Below, piece after piece: positions 8,058 to 16,970 of a DNA stretch of 64,000 nucleotides (positions within the stretch are counted from its first letter, which is position 1; the number at the start of each line of letters is the position of its first letter). Source of the stretch: CAZGMN01 sp964645765 (GTDB taxonomy: Bacteria > Acidobacteriota > Aminicenantia > Aminicenantales > Aminicenantaceae). The translations under genes were made by a program, and so were the position numbers. Location: contig CAZYBE010000011.1 in NCBI GenBank assembly GCA_964645765.1, positions 1 through 64,000 of the forward strand, written 5' to 3'. The notes beneath the pieces are model-generated. The model ran no database searches. It had not been told where the DNA came from and saw nothing but the letters and a program-made list of their open reading frames with translations.

Positions 8058-9047
8058 TCAGGCCGGACTTCCATCCGAATAATCGGGCTGCATCCAGGGT
8101 ATTTCTCCTCCCTCAAAAAAAGGCTGGAGGTCAACCCTGATTTTTTGCATCTCTTCTGGAGTCATGGGAATAAAGCTTTTGACCAGGTCCAGATTTTTCT
8201 TCAGCACCTCAAGACTGTCGGTTCCGATGACCGCAGCATTGACATGGGGCAAGCTCAGGGCATAGCGAACGAGCTCCTCAGCAGATATGCTCTCCACCTT
8301 CTCTCTCGGCCGGATGACTTTTATCACCAGCACGCCCATCTTCTTTCCCGCTGCAGCAGGAATGGCCTCTTTCTCAAAGTCTCCGATGCGCTCAGAATAG
8401 TGATTCAAAGCAATAAGCATGGTGTCGAAATCAAAGCGGTTGGCCAAGGCTATCATCGCTTCTGCCGAACGGTGTCCTGAATAGCCGATGAAGCGCGTTA
8501 TCTTCTCATCCCTGGCCTTGACCAGAGCTTTCAGAATTCCATCCTTGGCGCAGATTTTATCCACATCCTCCAGGGACTGAACATTATGAACCTGCAAAAG
8601 GTCAAGCCTGTCTGTCTGGAGCCGCCTCAGGCTCTCTTCCAGGTCGCGCATAGCCTCGTCATACGACCTCTTCTGTATCTTTGTCGCCAGGAAGACTTCT
8701 TTCCTTCTCTCCTTCAGGACGAGTCCGTAGCGTTCCTCGCTGACAACATTTCCAAAAACATAGTCATGGCCTGTGTCCCAGTAATAAAAGCCGTGGTCAA
8801 GGCCGTAGTTCAAAATCTCAACGCTCTTTTCCGGGTCCTTGACAGCGCAAAACCGGCTGCCGCCGCCGATGACGACCAGCGGGATAGACACGCCTGTTTT
8901 TCCAAGAATGCGGGTTGGCAAGCCTTTGGCATCAAAGCCATTTTTTTCTCCCGCAAATAGCTTCTGGCTGGATAAAGCTTTGATAGAAGCTGCAGAAGCA
9001 GCGCACCTTTTCAAGAAGTCGCGGCGGTTCATGGGCTTATTTTTCAT
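8058..9047 (-). CDS. Tat-exported aldo/keto reductase
   Basis: The 329-residue protein begins with a twin-arginine signal, NRRDFLKRCAAS, so it is probably folded in the cytoplasm and exported with its cofactor. The body is an aldo/keto reductase TIM barrel. Expected catalytic residues are visible: Asp in FYYWDTGHDY with the following Tyr, Lys in LATKIQ and His in LQVHNVQ. It likely reduces or oxidises a sugar-type carbonyl with NADP(H). The start lies 2 nt after the stop of the GH20 gene, so they form an operon. Confidence 0.9.
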   Translation of the reverse strand: MKNKPMNRRDFLKRCAASAASIKALSSQKLFAGEKNGFDAKGLPTRILGKTGVSIPLVVIGGGSRFCAVKDPEKSVEILNYGLDHGFYYWDTGHDYVFGNVVSEERYGLVLKERRKEVFLATKIQKRSYDEAMRDLEESLRRLQTDRLDLLQVHNVQSLEDVDKICAKDGILKALVKARDEKITRFIGYSGHRSAEAMIALANRFDFDTMLIALNHYSERIGDFEKEAIPAAAGKKMGVLVIKVIRPREKVESISAEELVRYALSLPHVNAAVIGTDSLEVLKKNLDLVKSFIPMTPEEMQKIRVDLQPFFEGGEIPWMQPDYSDGSPA

Positions 9048-9049
9048 TT

Positions 9050-11722
9050 CTATTCCCTCTCTTTCTTAATAATCTCTCCCCAAAGCTTAATATTGTCGAA
9101 ACTCGCTGTATCATCAAACGAGCCTACCCCGACCAGCCCATGGTCTAAAGTCTTATCCACAGCTATTAAAATTGGAGTTGACATGTCGTCAAGGTATGCT
9201 CTGATTCCACCGCTTCTGACATCGTAAGTCACCTTAAACTCATGGAATCTCAAATCAACCATCCTGGCTGTGGATTGACCGGCCGGCTCGTTATTGATTT
9301 TTACCCGGTCCGTGCCGTTGACCAGAGCGATGATATTGTGGGCATCGTCGCTCGATGCCGAAAAATGGACATAATAGAAATGGGTCGGGTCCTGGAAATG
9401 AAAGATGATGCAGACATCGCGTTTATCATTGGCCGGGTCAGCTTTGCATTTTGCCTTTCCTGTTAAGACAAAACTTGCGACATCAAAATCTTTGAGGAGC
9501 GACCAGGAAGCCGGTGCCCGGACTGCGGCCATCGGCCCTGGAGCGATAAGCTGGTAGACCATTGAATTCTCTTCTTTAGCTACCTGCCAGTTTTCAGTGA
9601 CATTCGGCATCCAATTCTGAGCATTTCCGCTTTGGAAGTCATCGCTGACCAAGAGAGGCAAGCCGCTCGCAGCCTCGACCAGCTTGCAAACTGCGGGGAT
9701 AATCATGACCACGAGCTCATATTCAGGCTTTTGCTGACGATTGAGGAGCAAAGAGACATTATCAAACCAAGATTGGGACGGCTTCACCCGGCTCTCGAGA
9801 TAATTCACAGCTTCGAGCCCGGCTTCAGCCAGCGAAGTGACGTCCTCAGAAAGAGGGAGTATCTCTTTCAAAAGAAAAGAGTCTTCAAGGACAGGCCGAA
9901 GCCTGGCCTTGTTGTCTCGCCACTCCATCAACCACCTCTTCACCATCTCCCGATTTCTCTCATAAGCAGGAGCATCGGCCAGCATTTCTTCGACCATCTC
10001 CTGGAATTTCCTTGCTCTCCCGCTCTCGGGTCGGACGGCATCGACCAGCCGATTCAAGGGAGTGGCCTGAGTGTACTCCCGGAAGCCGGACCTCGAATAG
10101 TACTTGACAGGCTCGACGATATCAGCAAGAACCTGGAGCGAATCGATGCTATTCTTTCCTGCCAGTCGCATGATCATCTGAGGATATTTGGAGCCATGGA
10201 TCAAGCCCAGCCATTCCAGATTCCGGTCCAGGACTTCAAGACGACGGTACATGTCTTTTATGTCCTTAACCTCTTGCGGAGACCAGAATCTTTCGGCGAT
10301 GGCTGCCGCCCTCGGCCAGATGCGCGAATCGATAGTCTCTGGCGAGATGAATTCAGCCCACATGCAGGCTTCGCCTCCCAAGATGCGGGCCTTCTGCTCA
10401 TCATTTAAATCAGTGGCTTCCTTATCCATAGGGTCGACTCGATAATGGTCAGCCGCAGAGAGAAAATGGTCGAGATAATATCCGTTGGAAAGAATTCCCA
10501 TGTATCCTGCTCTTGAGGTCTCTGCCAGAGTCTCCTGCCCCCGCCAGCTCTGGATGACAATGCTCTTGGGAAGGTCGGGATGGAAGATTTCGTCCCAGCC
10601 CACCATTTTTTTCCCGTATTTTTGCAGGATGGATTGAATCCTTTTGTTGAAATAAACCTGCAGGTCATGGTTGTCCTTCATTCCCTGCCTGTGCTTGAAA
10701 GCGACAATGCTGGGGTTGCTTTGCCAGTGTTTTCCGCTGACCTCATCACCGCCGATGTGGAAGTATTCGTCGGGAAATAGTCTGGCCATCTCTCCTATGA
10801 ACGTATCCAGGAAAACATAGACCCTCTCCCGGGTAGGGTCCAAGCAGGGGTCGCAGACCCCCCAGTGGCGCTCAATCTCGTAGGGTCCAGGCGCGCTGGC
10901 CAGCTCCGGATAGCCGACAAGCCAGGAGGTCGAATGGCCGGGCATGTCAAACTCAGGAACGACTCGAATGCCAAGGTCCCGGGCATAGTCTATAATCTCG
11001 CGGACCTGCTTCTGGGTATAATAGTTGCCATCAGAGCCCATCTGATGGAGCCTGGGGAAAGCTTTGCATTCGACACGGAAGCCCTGGTCTTCTGAGAGAT
11101 GCCAGTGAAGAACGTTGAGCTTAACAGCAGCCATCCCATCCAGGTTGCGCTTGATGACCTCGACCGGCAGCCAGTGGCGGCAGGAATCGACCAGCAATCC
11201 CCGCCAGGGAAAGCGGGGCTCATCCTGAATCTGGACTTCGGGCATAAAAAATCCCTCTGAATCCATTTCCAAAAGCTGCAGGAATGTCTCGATGCCGCGC
11301 ATCACGCCCACAGGTGTCGCGGCCTTCAGCGCGGCACGCGACGGAGAGACTTCAAGAGTGTAAGACTCGTTTTCCTTCAGGGATTGTATTCTTTCGCCCG
11401 GACCCTGGCAGAGGATGACCAGAAGAGCCTTGGATTCATCTTTTTCAACCGCTAAAGGCAGAGGGATGCCAGTCTGGTCGCTCAGGCGCTGGATCAGGCG
11501 CTGGGCAGCTTTGAGCAATCTGGAGTCTTTGTATCCGCTCAGGCTCAGCCGAAAGTTGGAATCGATGGCCATTTTCCCCTGCCCAAAAGAAATCTCCTTT
11601 GGCGCAGGCATCAAGTTATTCTCTCTCTCCTGAGCCGAGAAACAAAAAATGGCTGAGATAAAGATTAAGACGGCGAATGTCGAGACTGACCGCCGAAACC
11701 TCAATTGGCTCGAGATAATCAT
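9050..11722 (-). CDS. GH20 beta-N-acetylhexosaminidase with C-terminal lectin-like domain
   Basis: An 890-residue exported glycosidase. After a signal peptide (about 1-32) comes the small GH20b domain, then the GH20 barrel with HWHLSEDQGFR and HIGGDEV. D326-E327 are the conserved pair for substrate-assisted catalysis. About residues 490-640 are helical. The final 210 residues (from LLVSDDFQSGNAQNW) look like a concanavalin/LamG-like beta-sandwich as in DUF1080 proteins, and may bind glycan. It should release terminal GlcNAc or GalNAc. It is the first gene of a leftward operon with the aldo/keto reductase, divergent from a sugar-type symporter and galactokinase. Confidence 0.93.
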   Translation of the reverse strand: MIISSQLRFRRSVSTFAVLIFISAIFCFSAQERENNLMPAPKEISFGQGKMAIDSNFRLSLSGYKDSRLLKAAQRLIQRLSDQTGIPLPLAVEKDESKALLVILCQGPGERIQSLKENESYTLEVSPSRAALKAATPVGVMRGIETFLQLLEMDSEGFFMPEVQIQDEPRFPWRGLLVDSCRHWLPVEVIKRNLDGMAAVKLNVLHWHLSEDQGFRVECKAFPRLHQMGSDGNYYTQKQVREIIDYARDLGIRVVPEFDMPGHSTSWLVGYPELASAPGPYEIERHWGVCDPCLDPTRERVYVFLDTFIGEMARLFPDEYFHIGGDEVSGKHWQSNPSIVAFKHRQGMKDNHDLQVYFNKRIQSILQKYGKKMVGWDEIFHPDLPKSIVIQSWRGQETLAETSRAGYMGILSNGYYLDHFLSAADHYRVDPMDKEATDLNDEQKARILGGEACMWAEFISPETIDSRIWPRAAAIAERFWSPQEVKDIKDMYRRLEVLDRNLEWLGLIHGSKYPQMIMRLAGKNSIDSLQVLADIVEPVKYYSRSGFREYTQATPLNRLVDAVRPESGRARKFQEMVEEMLADAPAYERNREMVKRWLMEWRDNKARLRPVLEDSFLLKEILPLSEDVTSLAEAGLEAVNYLESRVKPSQSWFDNVSLLLNRQQKPEYELVVMIIPAVCKLVEAASGLPLLVSDDFQSGNAQNWMPNVTENWQVAKEENSMVYQLIAPGPMAAVRAPASWSLLKDFDVASFVLTGKAKCKADPANDKRDVCIIFHFQDPTHFYYVHFSASSDDAHNIIALVNGTDRVKINNEPAGQSTARMVDLRFHEFKVTYDVRSGGIRAYLDDMSTPILIAVDKTLDHGLVGVGSFDDTASFDNIKLWGEIIKKERE

Positions 11723-11835
11723 CTTTCTTTTCCTTTCTCTAAAAATTATGCACCTTCAAAACAATATTCAAAATGTTATATAAAGATAAATTTCTTCTTT
11801 CACCCTATAATGTTTTTATATTTTACCCAATTCTC

Positions 11836-11974
11836 GGAAGTATTTCCAAATCTATAATAATTGAATGCGATGTTCGGGGAAGAGTTTTGGGAAATAGCTA
11901 CAGCGAACGGAGAATGGCGTTAAAAATCCGATTGGGAGCGAAGCTATTTCCCAAAACCTTTTGGAAATGCTTCC
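11836..11974. repeat. Nested inverted repeat (cruciform) in a divergent promoter region
   Basis: The outer arms GGAAGTATTTCCAAA (11836-11850) and TTTGGAAATGCTTCC (11960-11974) pair with one wobble. The inner arms GTTTTGGGAAATAGCT (11884-11899) and AGCTATTTCCCAAAAC (11942-11957) pair perfectly over 16 bp. The centre is about 42 bp. The element lies in the 394-bp gap between the divergent GH20 and SSS genes. It could be a mobile repeat remnant or a structure affecting the two promoters. Confidence 0.65.
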
Positions 11975-11994
11975 GGCCGCCTTTCCCCCTCCCG

Positions 11995-12023
11995 TTGACA
12001 CCGATATTTTGCTGTGCTATAGC
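11995..12023 (+). promoter_or_regulatory. Sigma70-type promoter for the SSS operon
   Basis: TTGACA (11995-12000), a 17-bp spacer and TATAGC (12018-12023) make a near-consensus promoter about 95 bp before the symporter start. It begins some 20 bp after the cruciform. Confidence 0.6.
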
Positions 12024-12116
12024 TCTCTCTTCAAGAAAAAAGTGAAAACAGCCAAAACATCAACGAGAAGATTATCAATTTAAAGCAGCCCCTATTCAAA
12101 ACAGGAGGAGGGAGGA

Positions 12117-13778
12117 ATGCAAGCGATCGGCTTGAGCTTCTTTGACTGGGTCATCATTCTGGTTTACTTCGCATTCGTGATCTGCATGGGCTTTTATCTA
12201 AAGCGTTACACCAGGAGTGAGGAGGATTTTTTTCTTGCCGGAAGAAGAAGCAGCTCTTGGGTGGCAGGGCTGGCTTTCCTCTCTGCAAATCTTGGCGCCC
12301 TGGAATTGCTGGGCATGTCCGGCAATACATTCAAATATGGAATGTATGTTGCCCACTTCTACTGGATCGGCGCCATTCCGGCCATGCTCTTTCTTGGCAT
12401 CTTCATGATGCCCTTTTATTACAGCGGCCGGATTAAATCCGTCCCCGGATACCTGAAGCTCCGCTTTGATGAAAAAACAAGGGTGCTGAACGGCATCGCT
12501 TTTGCCATCATGACCTTGCTTGTCTCCGGAATCAACCTTTATGCCATGGCCCTTGTCCTCCATACCTTTGTCGGCTGGAACTGGGATGTGAGCATGTGGG
12601 CCTCGGCTCTGACTGTGGCGGTTTATGTAGGTTTGAGCGGTTTGATGTCAGCCATCTTCACTGAAATCATCCAGTTCTTTCTTATCTGGTTTGGACTCTT
12701 CCTTGTCTCTGTTTTAGGCATCGTCGAGATCGGGAGCCTCCATGAAATCTTCACCCGAATTCCTGAAGCTTATTCCAAGCTCTGGTCAACCTCTGCCGAC
12801 CCCACCCAGAATGGGATGATGATCACCTGGGCTGGAATCGTCCTCGGGCTGGGCTGGGTCCTTTCTTTCGGATACTGGACAACGGACTTTCTTGTCGTCC
12901 AGCGGGCTTTCTCGGCCAAGGACTTACGCTCGGCTCGGATGACTCCCATCATCGCTTCGTTCTTTAAAATGGCTGTTCCCTTCCTGGTCATCGTCACCGG
13001 GCTCATCGCTCTGGCTTTATCCAGAGATGCCAACACCGGATTTCATTTGATGACTGAAGGCGGAAAGATCAACTATGATTCTGCACTTCCGATGCTCATC
13101 GCCCGTTACTATCCGACCGGCCTTGTCGGCTTGGGGATCACAGCTCTCCTGGCCGGGTTCATGGCCGGCCAGGCTGGAAACATCAGCGCCTTCAACACTG
13201 TCTGGACATATGATATCTACCATGCCGTGGTCAACAAAAAGGCTTCCCCCACGCATCTTTTGTGGATGGGCAGGGTGGCGACAGTGGCCGGCATTTTTTT
13301 CAGCGTCTTGACCGCCTACTGGGCAAAGAGCATGCCGACCATCATGGACTACATGCAGGCCATCTTTTCCTGGGTGAATGCCCCGCTGTTTGCGACAATG
13401 CTCCTCGGAATGTTCGTCAAATGGATCACTCCTGACGGCGCATTCTGGGGTCTGACTACAGGAATGGCTTCCTCTTTCACCATGTTCCTGGCGGTGAAAT
13501 TCAACTGGATCTCCGCCAACCTCCTCACTCTTTCCGGAGTTACCAGCGATATGGCAACCAATTTCTGGCGCGCCTGGTGGGCCTGGCTCATCTGCTTTGT
13601 GGTGACCATTGCCGTCAGCCTGTTCACCAGGAAAAAGCCGGACGAAGAATTAGTCGGGCTGGTCAAAGGTTTAACAAGAGAAGTTTCTCTGGAAAAGGCG
13701 CCCTGGTATAAAAAGCCTGTGTTCTATGCTGTCCTTTCGCTCATCATTTTCATCGTCCTCAACATCTATTTCTGGTAA
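12117..13778 (+). CDS. Sodium:solute symporter (SSS/SLC5 family)
   Basis: The 553-residue inner-membrane protein has about 13-14 hydrophobic segments and SSS hallmarks: the N-terminal YTRSEEDFFLAGRR region before TM2, a conserved GTFKYG-like NTFKYG site and a long central core. SSS proteins couple sodium entry to uptake of sugars, amino acids, sialic acid or nucleosides. Given the galactokinase and hexosaminidase nearby, a hexose or amino-sugar substrate is inferred. GGAGGAGGGAGG precedes the ATG. It leads an operon with a small membrane protein and galactokinase. Confidence 0.92.
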   Translation: MQAIGLSFFDWVIILVYFAFVICMGFYLKRYTRSEEDFFLAGRRSSSWVAGLAFLSANLGALELLGMSGNTFKYGMYVAHFYWIGAIPAMLFLGIFMMPFYYSGRIKSVPGYLKLRFDEKTRVLNGIAFAIMTLLVSGINLYAMALVLHTFVGWNWDVSMWASALTVAVYVGLSGLMSAIFTEIIQFFLIWFGLFLVSVLGIVEIGSLHEIFTRIPEAYSKLWSTSADPTQNGMMITWAGIVLGLGWVLSFGYWTTDFLVVQRAFSAKDLRSARMTPIIASFFKMAVPFLVIVTGLIALALSRDANTGFHLMTEGGKINYDSALPMLIARYYPTGLVGLGITALLAGFMAGQAGNISAFNTVWTYDIYHAVVNKKASPTHLLWMGRVATVAGIFFSVLTAYWAKSMPTIMDYMQAIFSWVNAPLFATMLLGMFVKWITPDGAFWGLTTGMASSFTMFLAVKFNWISANLLTLSGVTSDMATNFWRAWWAWLICFVVTIAVSLFTRKKPDEELVGLVKGLTREVSLEKAPWYKKPVFYAVLSLIIFIVLNIYFW

Positions 13779-13787
13779 GGAGGAGAC

Positions 13788-14012
13788 ATGGCCATCCCAA
13801 GCAAAAAAATGAAACCCATCTGGTATTTTGTGGGATTAATCCTGCTCATCATGGGCGCAGTCATTCTTCTGGCCGGAATATACAGCCTGTCTTTCGGGAC
13901 AAAAGAAATAACTATTTTCGCCAAACTTCATCCCAACATCTGGTGGGGCGGGTTCATGGTCATCATCGGCCTGGTTTTTCTGGTCACCAACAAAAATGCC
14001 TTTGTCGATTGA
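13788..14012 (+). CDS. Small two-TM membrane protein
   Basis: A 74-residue protein with two hydrophobic segments (about 11-34 and 48-67) separated by a short polar loop. It starts 9 bp after the symporter stop with an AAGGAGG site and is followed 17 bp later by galactokinase. I do not recognise the family. Its place suggests an accessory subunit of the SSS transporter; this is inference. Confidence 0.72.
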   Translation: MAIPSKKMKPIWYFVGLILLIMGAVILLAGIYSLSFGTKEITIFAKLHPNIWWGGFMVIIGLVFLVTNKNAFVD

Positions 14013-14029
14013 ATGGAGGAGCTGAGGCG

Positions 14030-15202
14030 ATGGACGAACTCATTCTCCAGGTTCAAAAAAAATTTAAAGAGCTTTTTGGCGAGAATCCGATGCTTTTCCG
14101 CTCTCCAGGACGAGTTAACCTCATCGGCGAGCACACAGACTACAATGAAGGCTTTGTCCTGCCTGCTGCCGTGGATAAAGCCATCTATATTGCCCTTTCT
14201 CAGAGGAAAGACCGCAAGTGTTTCCTTTTTGCCAACGACCTTAACCAGAGCCACGAGTTTCATGCCAGCGACTTGGTTAAATCCGAAAAGCGCTGGCCAA
14301 ACTATATCATGGGCGTTGTCGACCAAATCCAGAAAGCCGGCCATGTCATTCCAGGCTTTAACTGTGTCTTCGGAGGGGATATTCCGATAGGTGCGGGCAT
14401 GTCCTCTTCAGCAGCCATCGAGGCCGGCCTGGCCTTCGCCTTAAATAAGATTTTTGGCCTAAACATCGACCGCCTCGATTTGGTCAAGCTTTCACAAAAG
14501 GCTGAAAACGAGTTTGTGGGCGTCCGCTGCGGCATCATGGACCAGTTCATCAATATCTTTGGAAAACCCAAGAAGGTTTTGAAACTCGACTGCCGCAGCC
14601 TGGAATACACCTACTTTCCTTTTGAGCGGGAGGACTTAAAGATTGTGCTCTGCGACACTCAGGTGCCGCGGGCATTGGCCTCTTCCGAATACAACATCCG
14701 CCGCCAGCAGTGCGAGTCAGGCGTGAAGCTCCTGCAGAAATACGCCCCCTCGATCAAAAGCCTGAGAGATGTTTCTCCGGAGCTCCTTGAAGCCCATCAG
14801 CAGGAGTTTGATCCAATCATCTATAAAAGATGCGATTATGTCATCCGCGAGAACTTGCGAGTGGAAACGGCCTGCAAGGACTTGGAGCAAGGAGATTTTC
14901 GTTCTTTCGGCCAGCGGATGTATGACTCCCACGCCGGCCTGCGCGATGGCTACGAGGTGAGCTGCAGAGAGCTCGATATTTTAGTGGAAGCAGCCTCTGA
15001 GGTCGAAGGTGTTCTCGGAGCGAGGCTGATGGGCGCTGGCTTTGGCGGCTGCACCATAAACTTAGTTGAGGAAGAAGCTATTGAGAATTTTTCCGAGAAA
15101 GTCAGCGCCGGCTATCAAGCCAAGACTGGAAGAGAATCAAAAATCTATGTCACCAAACTTTTATCTGGAACCGAGCAAATCACTTTTTCCCGTTTCTCTT
15201 GA
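14030..15202 (+). CDS. galK: Galactokinase (GHMP kinase)
   Basis: A 390-residue cytoplasmic kinase that phosphorylates galactose at C1 with ATP. It has the galactokinase signature GRVNLIGEHTDYN (about 27-39, with the catalytic Arg and Asp), the GHMP ATP-binding loop PIGAGMSSSAA and the C-terminal GAGFGGC motif. The start at 14030 is chosen because GGAGGAG precedes it and the galactokinase N-terminus begins there; the frame remains open upstream. Activity on N-acetylgalactosamine is possible given the adjacent hexosaminidase and cannot be excluded by sequence alone. Confidence 0.93.
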   Translation: MDELILQVQKKFKELFGENPMLFRSPGRVNLIGEHTDYNEGFVLPAAVDKAIYIALSQRKDRKCFLFANDLNQSHEFHASDLVKSEKRWPNYIMGVVDQIQKAGHVIPGFNCVFGGDIPIGAGMSSSAAIEAGLAFALNKIFGLNIDRLDLVKLSQKAENEFVGVRCGIMDQFINIFGKPKKVLKLDCRSLEYTYFPFEREDLKIVLCDTQVPRALASSEYNIRRQQCESGVKLLQKYAPSIKSLRDVSPELLEAHQQEFDPIIYKRCDYVIRENLRVETACKDLEQGDFRSFGQRMYDSHAGLRDGYEVSCRELDILVEAASEVEGVLGARLMGAGFGGCTINLVEEEAIENFSEKVSAGYQAKTGRESKIYVTKLLSGTEQITFSRFS

Positions 15203-15249
15203 CTTGACTACTTTGCTTTCCTATAATTCTCGAATTGTTAAGCACAATT
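15199..15249 (+). promoter_or_regulatory. Sigma70-type promoter with adjacent inverted repeat
   Basis: TTGACT (15199-15204), a 17-bp spacer and TATAAT (15222-15227) overlap the galK stop codon. Just downstream, AATTGT (15233-15238) and ACAATT (15244-15249) form a 6-bp inverted repeat where a repressor could sit across the transcription start. The promoter should drive the NSS transporter gene. Confidence 0.6.
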
Positions 15250-15290
15250 TAATGAATGAGGTTTAACTGTAACCTCAGAAGGCGGTGAAA

Positions 15291-16970
15291 ATGGCAAGCC
15301 AGGGAATGAACGTTTGGGGTTGGATATTTTTTATCTTCGGCTGGGGCTGTATTCTATTCTTTGTCATTTTTTGTATGAAAAAGGTTCTTTTCGGAAAAAA
15401 GAAGAAAATAGAGGCTCAAGTTGAGGGAGGCCGCGAGAGATGGGGAACAAGGATCGGGTTGATTCTGGCTATGGCCGGAAATGCCATCGGCCTCGGCAAT
15501 TTCCTCCGTTTTCCAGCTAAAGCTGCTGCCAACGGCGGCGGAGCCTTCATGATTCCCTACTTCTGTGCCTTGATCTTTTTGGGCGTTCCGCTGATGTGGG
15601 TCGAATGGAGCATCGGGCGCTACGGAGGAGTCCACGGCCACGGCTCGACGCCAGGAATGTTCTCCTTGATGTGGAAGAATAAGATTGCCAAATACATCGG
15701 AACATTGGGCATCTCCCTTCCTCTCACCATCGCCATCTACTATGTCTTTACCGAATCCTGGACTTTAGGATTTGCCTGGTTCTCAGGCACGGGCAAGTAT
15801 TTCGGCAACACTTCCCGAGAGGTGATGGGCCAATTCCTGCACGGATACCAGGGTGTGGAAAAAAACCAATTCTTCACTTCTTTAATCCCTGCCCTGATTT
15901 TCCTGGCGATTACAATCAGCCTGAACTTTCTCTTCCTCTATCGAGGCATTTCCAAAGGGATTGAGATTTTAGCCAAGTATGGGATGCCACTTCTGTTTAT
16001 CTTTGCCATAATCCTGGTTATCAGGGCCTTGACCATGGGGACTCCGGACCCAGCCCATGCTGACTGGAACATCGCCAACGGTATGGCTTTCATCTGGAAT
16101 CCGGACTTCAGCCGCTTGGGACAATTCACAGTCTGGCTTGTTGCTGCCGGCCAAATCTTCTTCACTCTAAGCCTCGGCCAGGGAATGATCAACACCTATG
16201 CCTCTTATGTCGGAGAAAAGGATGATATCGCACTTAACGGGCTGTCCACATCCTCCCTGAATGAATTTGCTGAGGTTGTCCTCGGAGGAACAATTGCCAT
16301 TCCGATTGCTGTCGCCTTTTTCGGCTTGGTCGAAACCCAAGTCATTGCCAAGGAAGGTGCTTTCAACCTCGGCTTCGTCTCCCTTCCTGTCATCTTCCAG
16401 AAGATTCCCTTGGGCCAGCTCTTTGGCGCCATGTGGTTCTTGCTTCTGTTCATTGCCGGCATCACCTCATCCGTGGCCATGACCCAGCCATCGATTGCCT
16501 TTTTGATCGATGAGTTCAAATGGAAGAGGTCCAAAGCTGTCATCGCCGTCTTCTCTTTCCAGATCATTGCCACTCTGTTTGTTGTCATCTTCTTCAAATA
16601 CGGCTTCCTGGATGAGCTCGACTTCTGGGCCGGAACATTCGGCCTTGTCTTCTTTGCCGTCCTGGAGATCGGCATATTTTCCTGGATTTTTGGAATCAAA
16701 AAGGGGTGGGAGGAAATTCATAAAGGCGCTGATATCAGGGTGCCAAGGGTTTTCAAGTTCATCATCAAATACATAACTCCTCTTTACCTGATTGTCATAC
16801 TTGTCGGATGGACCTTACAGGATGCCATCGGCAAATTCCTGATGAAGGGAGAAGAGCAAGCCAGGCATCCCTATCTCTGGGGCGCCAGAGTATTGTTCTT
16901 AGTCATCATCGTAGCCACAATTGTCCTGGTGAGGCTGGCCTGGAAGCGGAGGCGGGAAGTCAAAACCTAA
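15291..16970 (+). CDS. Sodium-dependent transporter of the NSS (LeuT-like) family
   Basis: About 559 residues with an extra N-terminal membrane segment followed by the NSS core. The first core helix has GNAIGLGNFLRFPAKAAANGGGAF, written here in parts: GNAIGLGNFLRFP is the unwound TM1 substrate and sodium site and NGGGAF follows it. Members import amino acids or related amines with sodium. The ATG at 15291 is preferred over an in-frame GTG at 15285, because the AAGG site is well spaced only for the ATG. The gene has its own promoter and ends by overlapping the converging APC permease by 4 bp. Confidence 0.9.
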   Translation: MASQGMNVWGWIFFIFGWGCILFFVIFCMKKVLFGKKKKIEAQVEGGRERWGTRIGLILAMAGNAIGLGNFLRFPAKAAANGGGAFMIPYFCALIFLGVPLMWVEWSIGRYGGVHGHGSTPGMFSLMWKNKIAKYIGTLGISLPLTIAIYYVFTESWTLGFAWFSGTGKYFGNTSREVMGQFLHGYQGVEKNQFFTSLIPALIFLAITISLNFLFLYRGISKGIEILAKYGMPLLFIFAIILVIRALTMGTPDPAHADWNIANGMAFIWNPDFSRLGQFTVWLVAAGQIFFTLSLGQGMINTYASYVGEKDDIALNGLSTSSLNEFAEVVLGGTIAIPIAVAFFGLVETQVIAKEGAFNLGFVSLPVIFQKIPLGQLFGAMWFLLLFIAGITSSVAMTQPSIAFLIDEFKWKRSKAVIAVFSFQIIATLFVVIFFKYGFLDELDFWAGTFGLVFFAVLEIGIFSWIFGIKKGWEEIHKGADIRVPRVFKFIIKYITPLYLIVILVGWTLQDAIGKFLMKGEEQARHPYLWGARVLFLVIIVATIVLVRLAWKRRREVKT

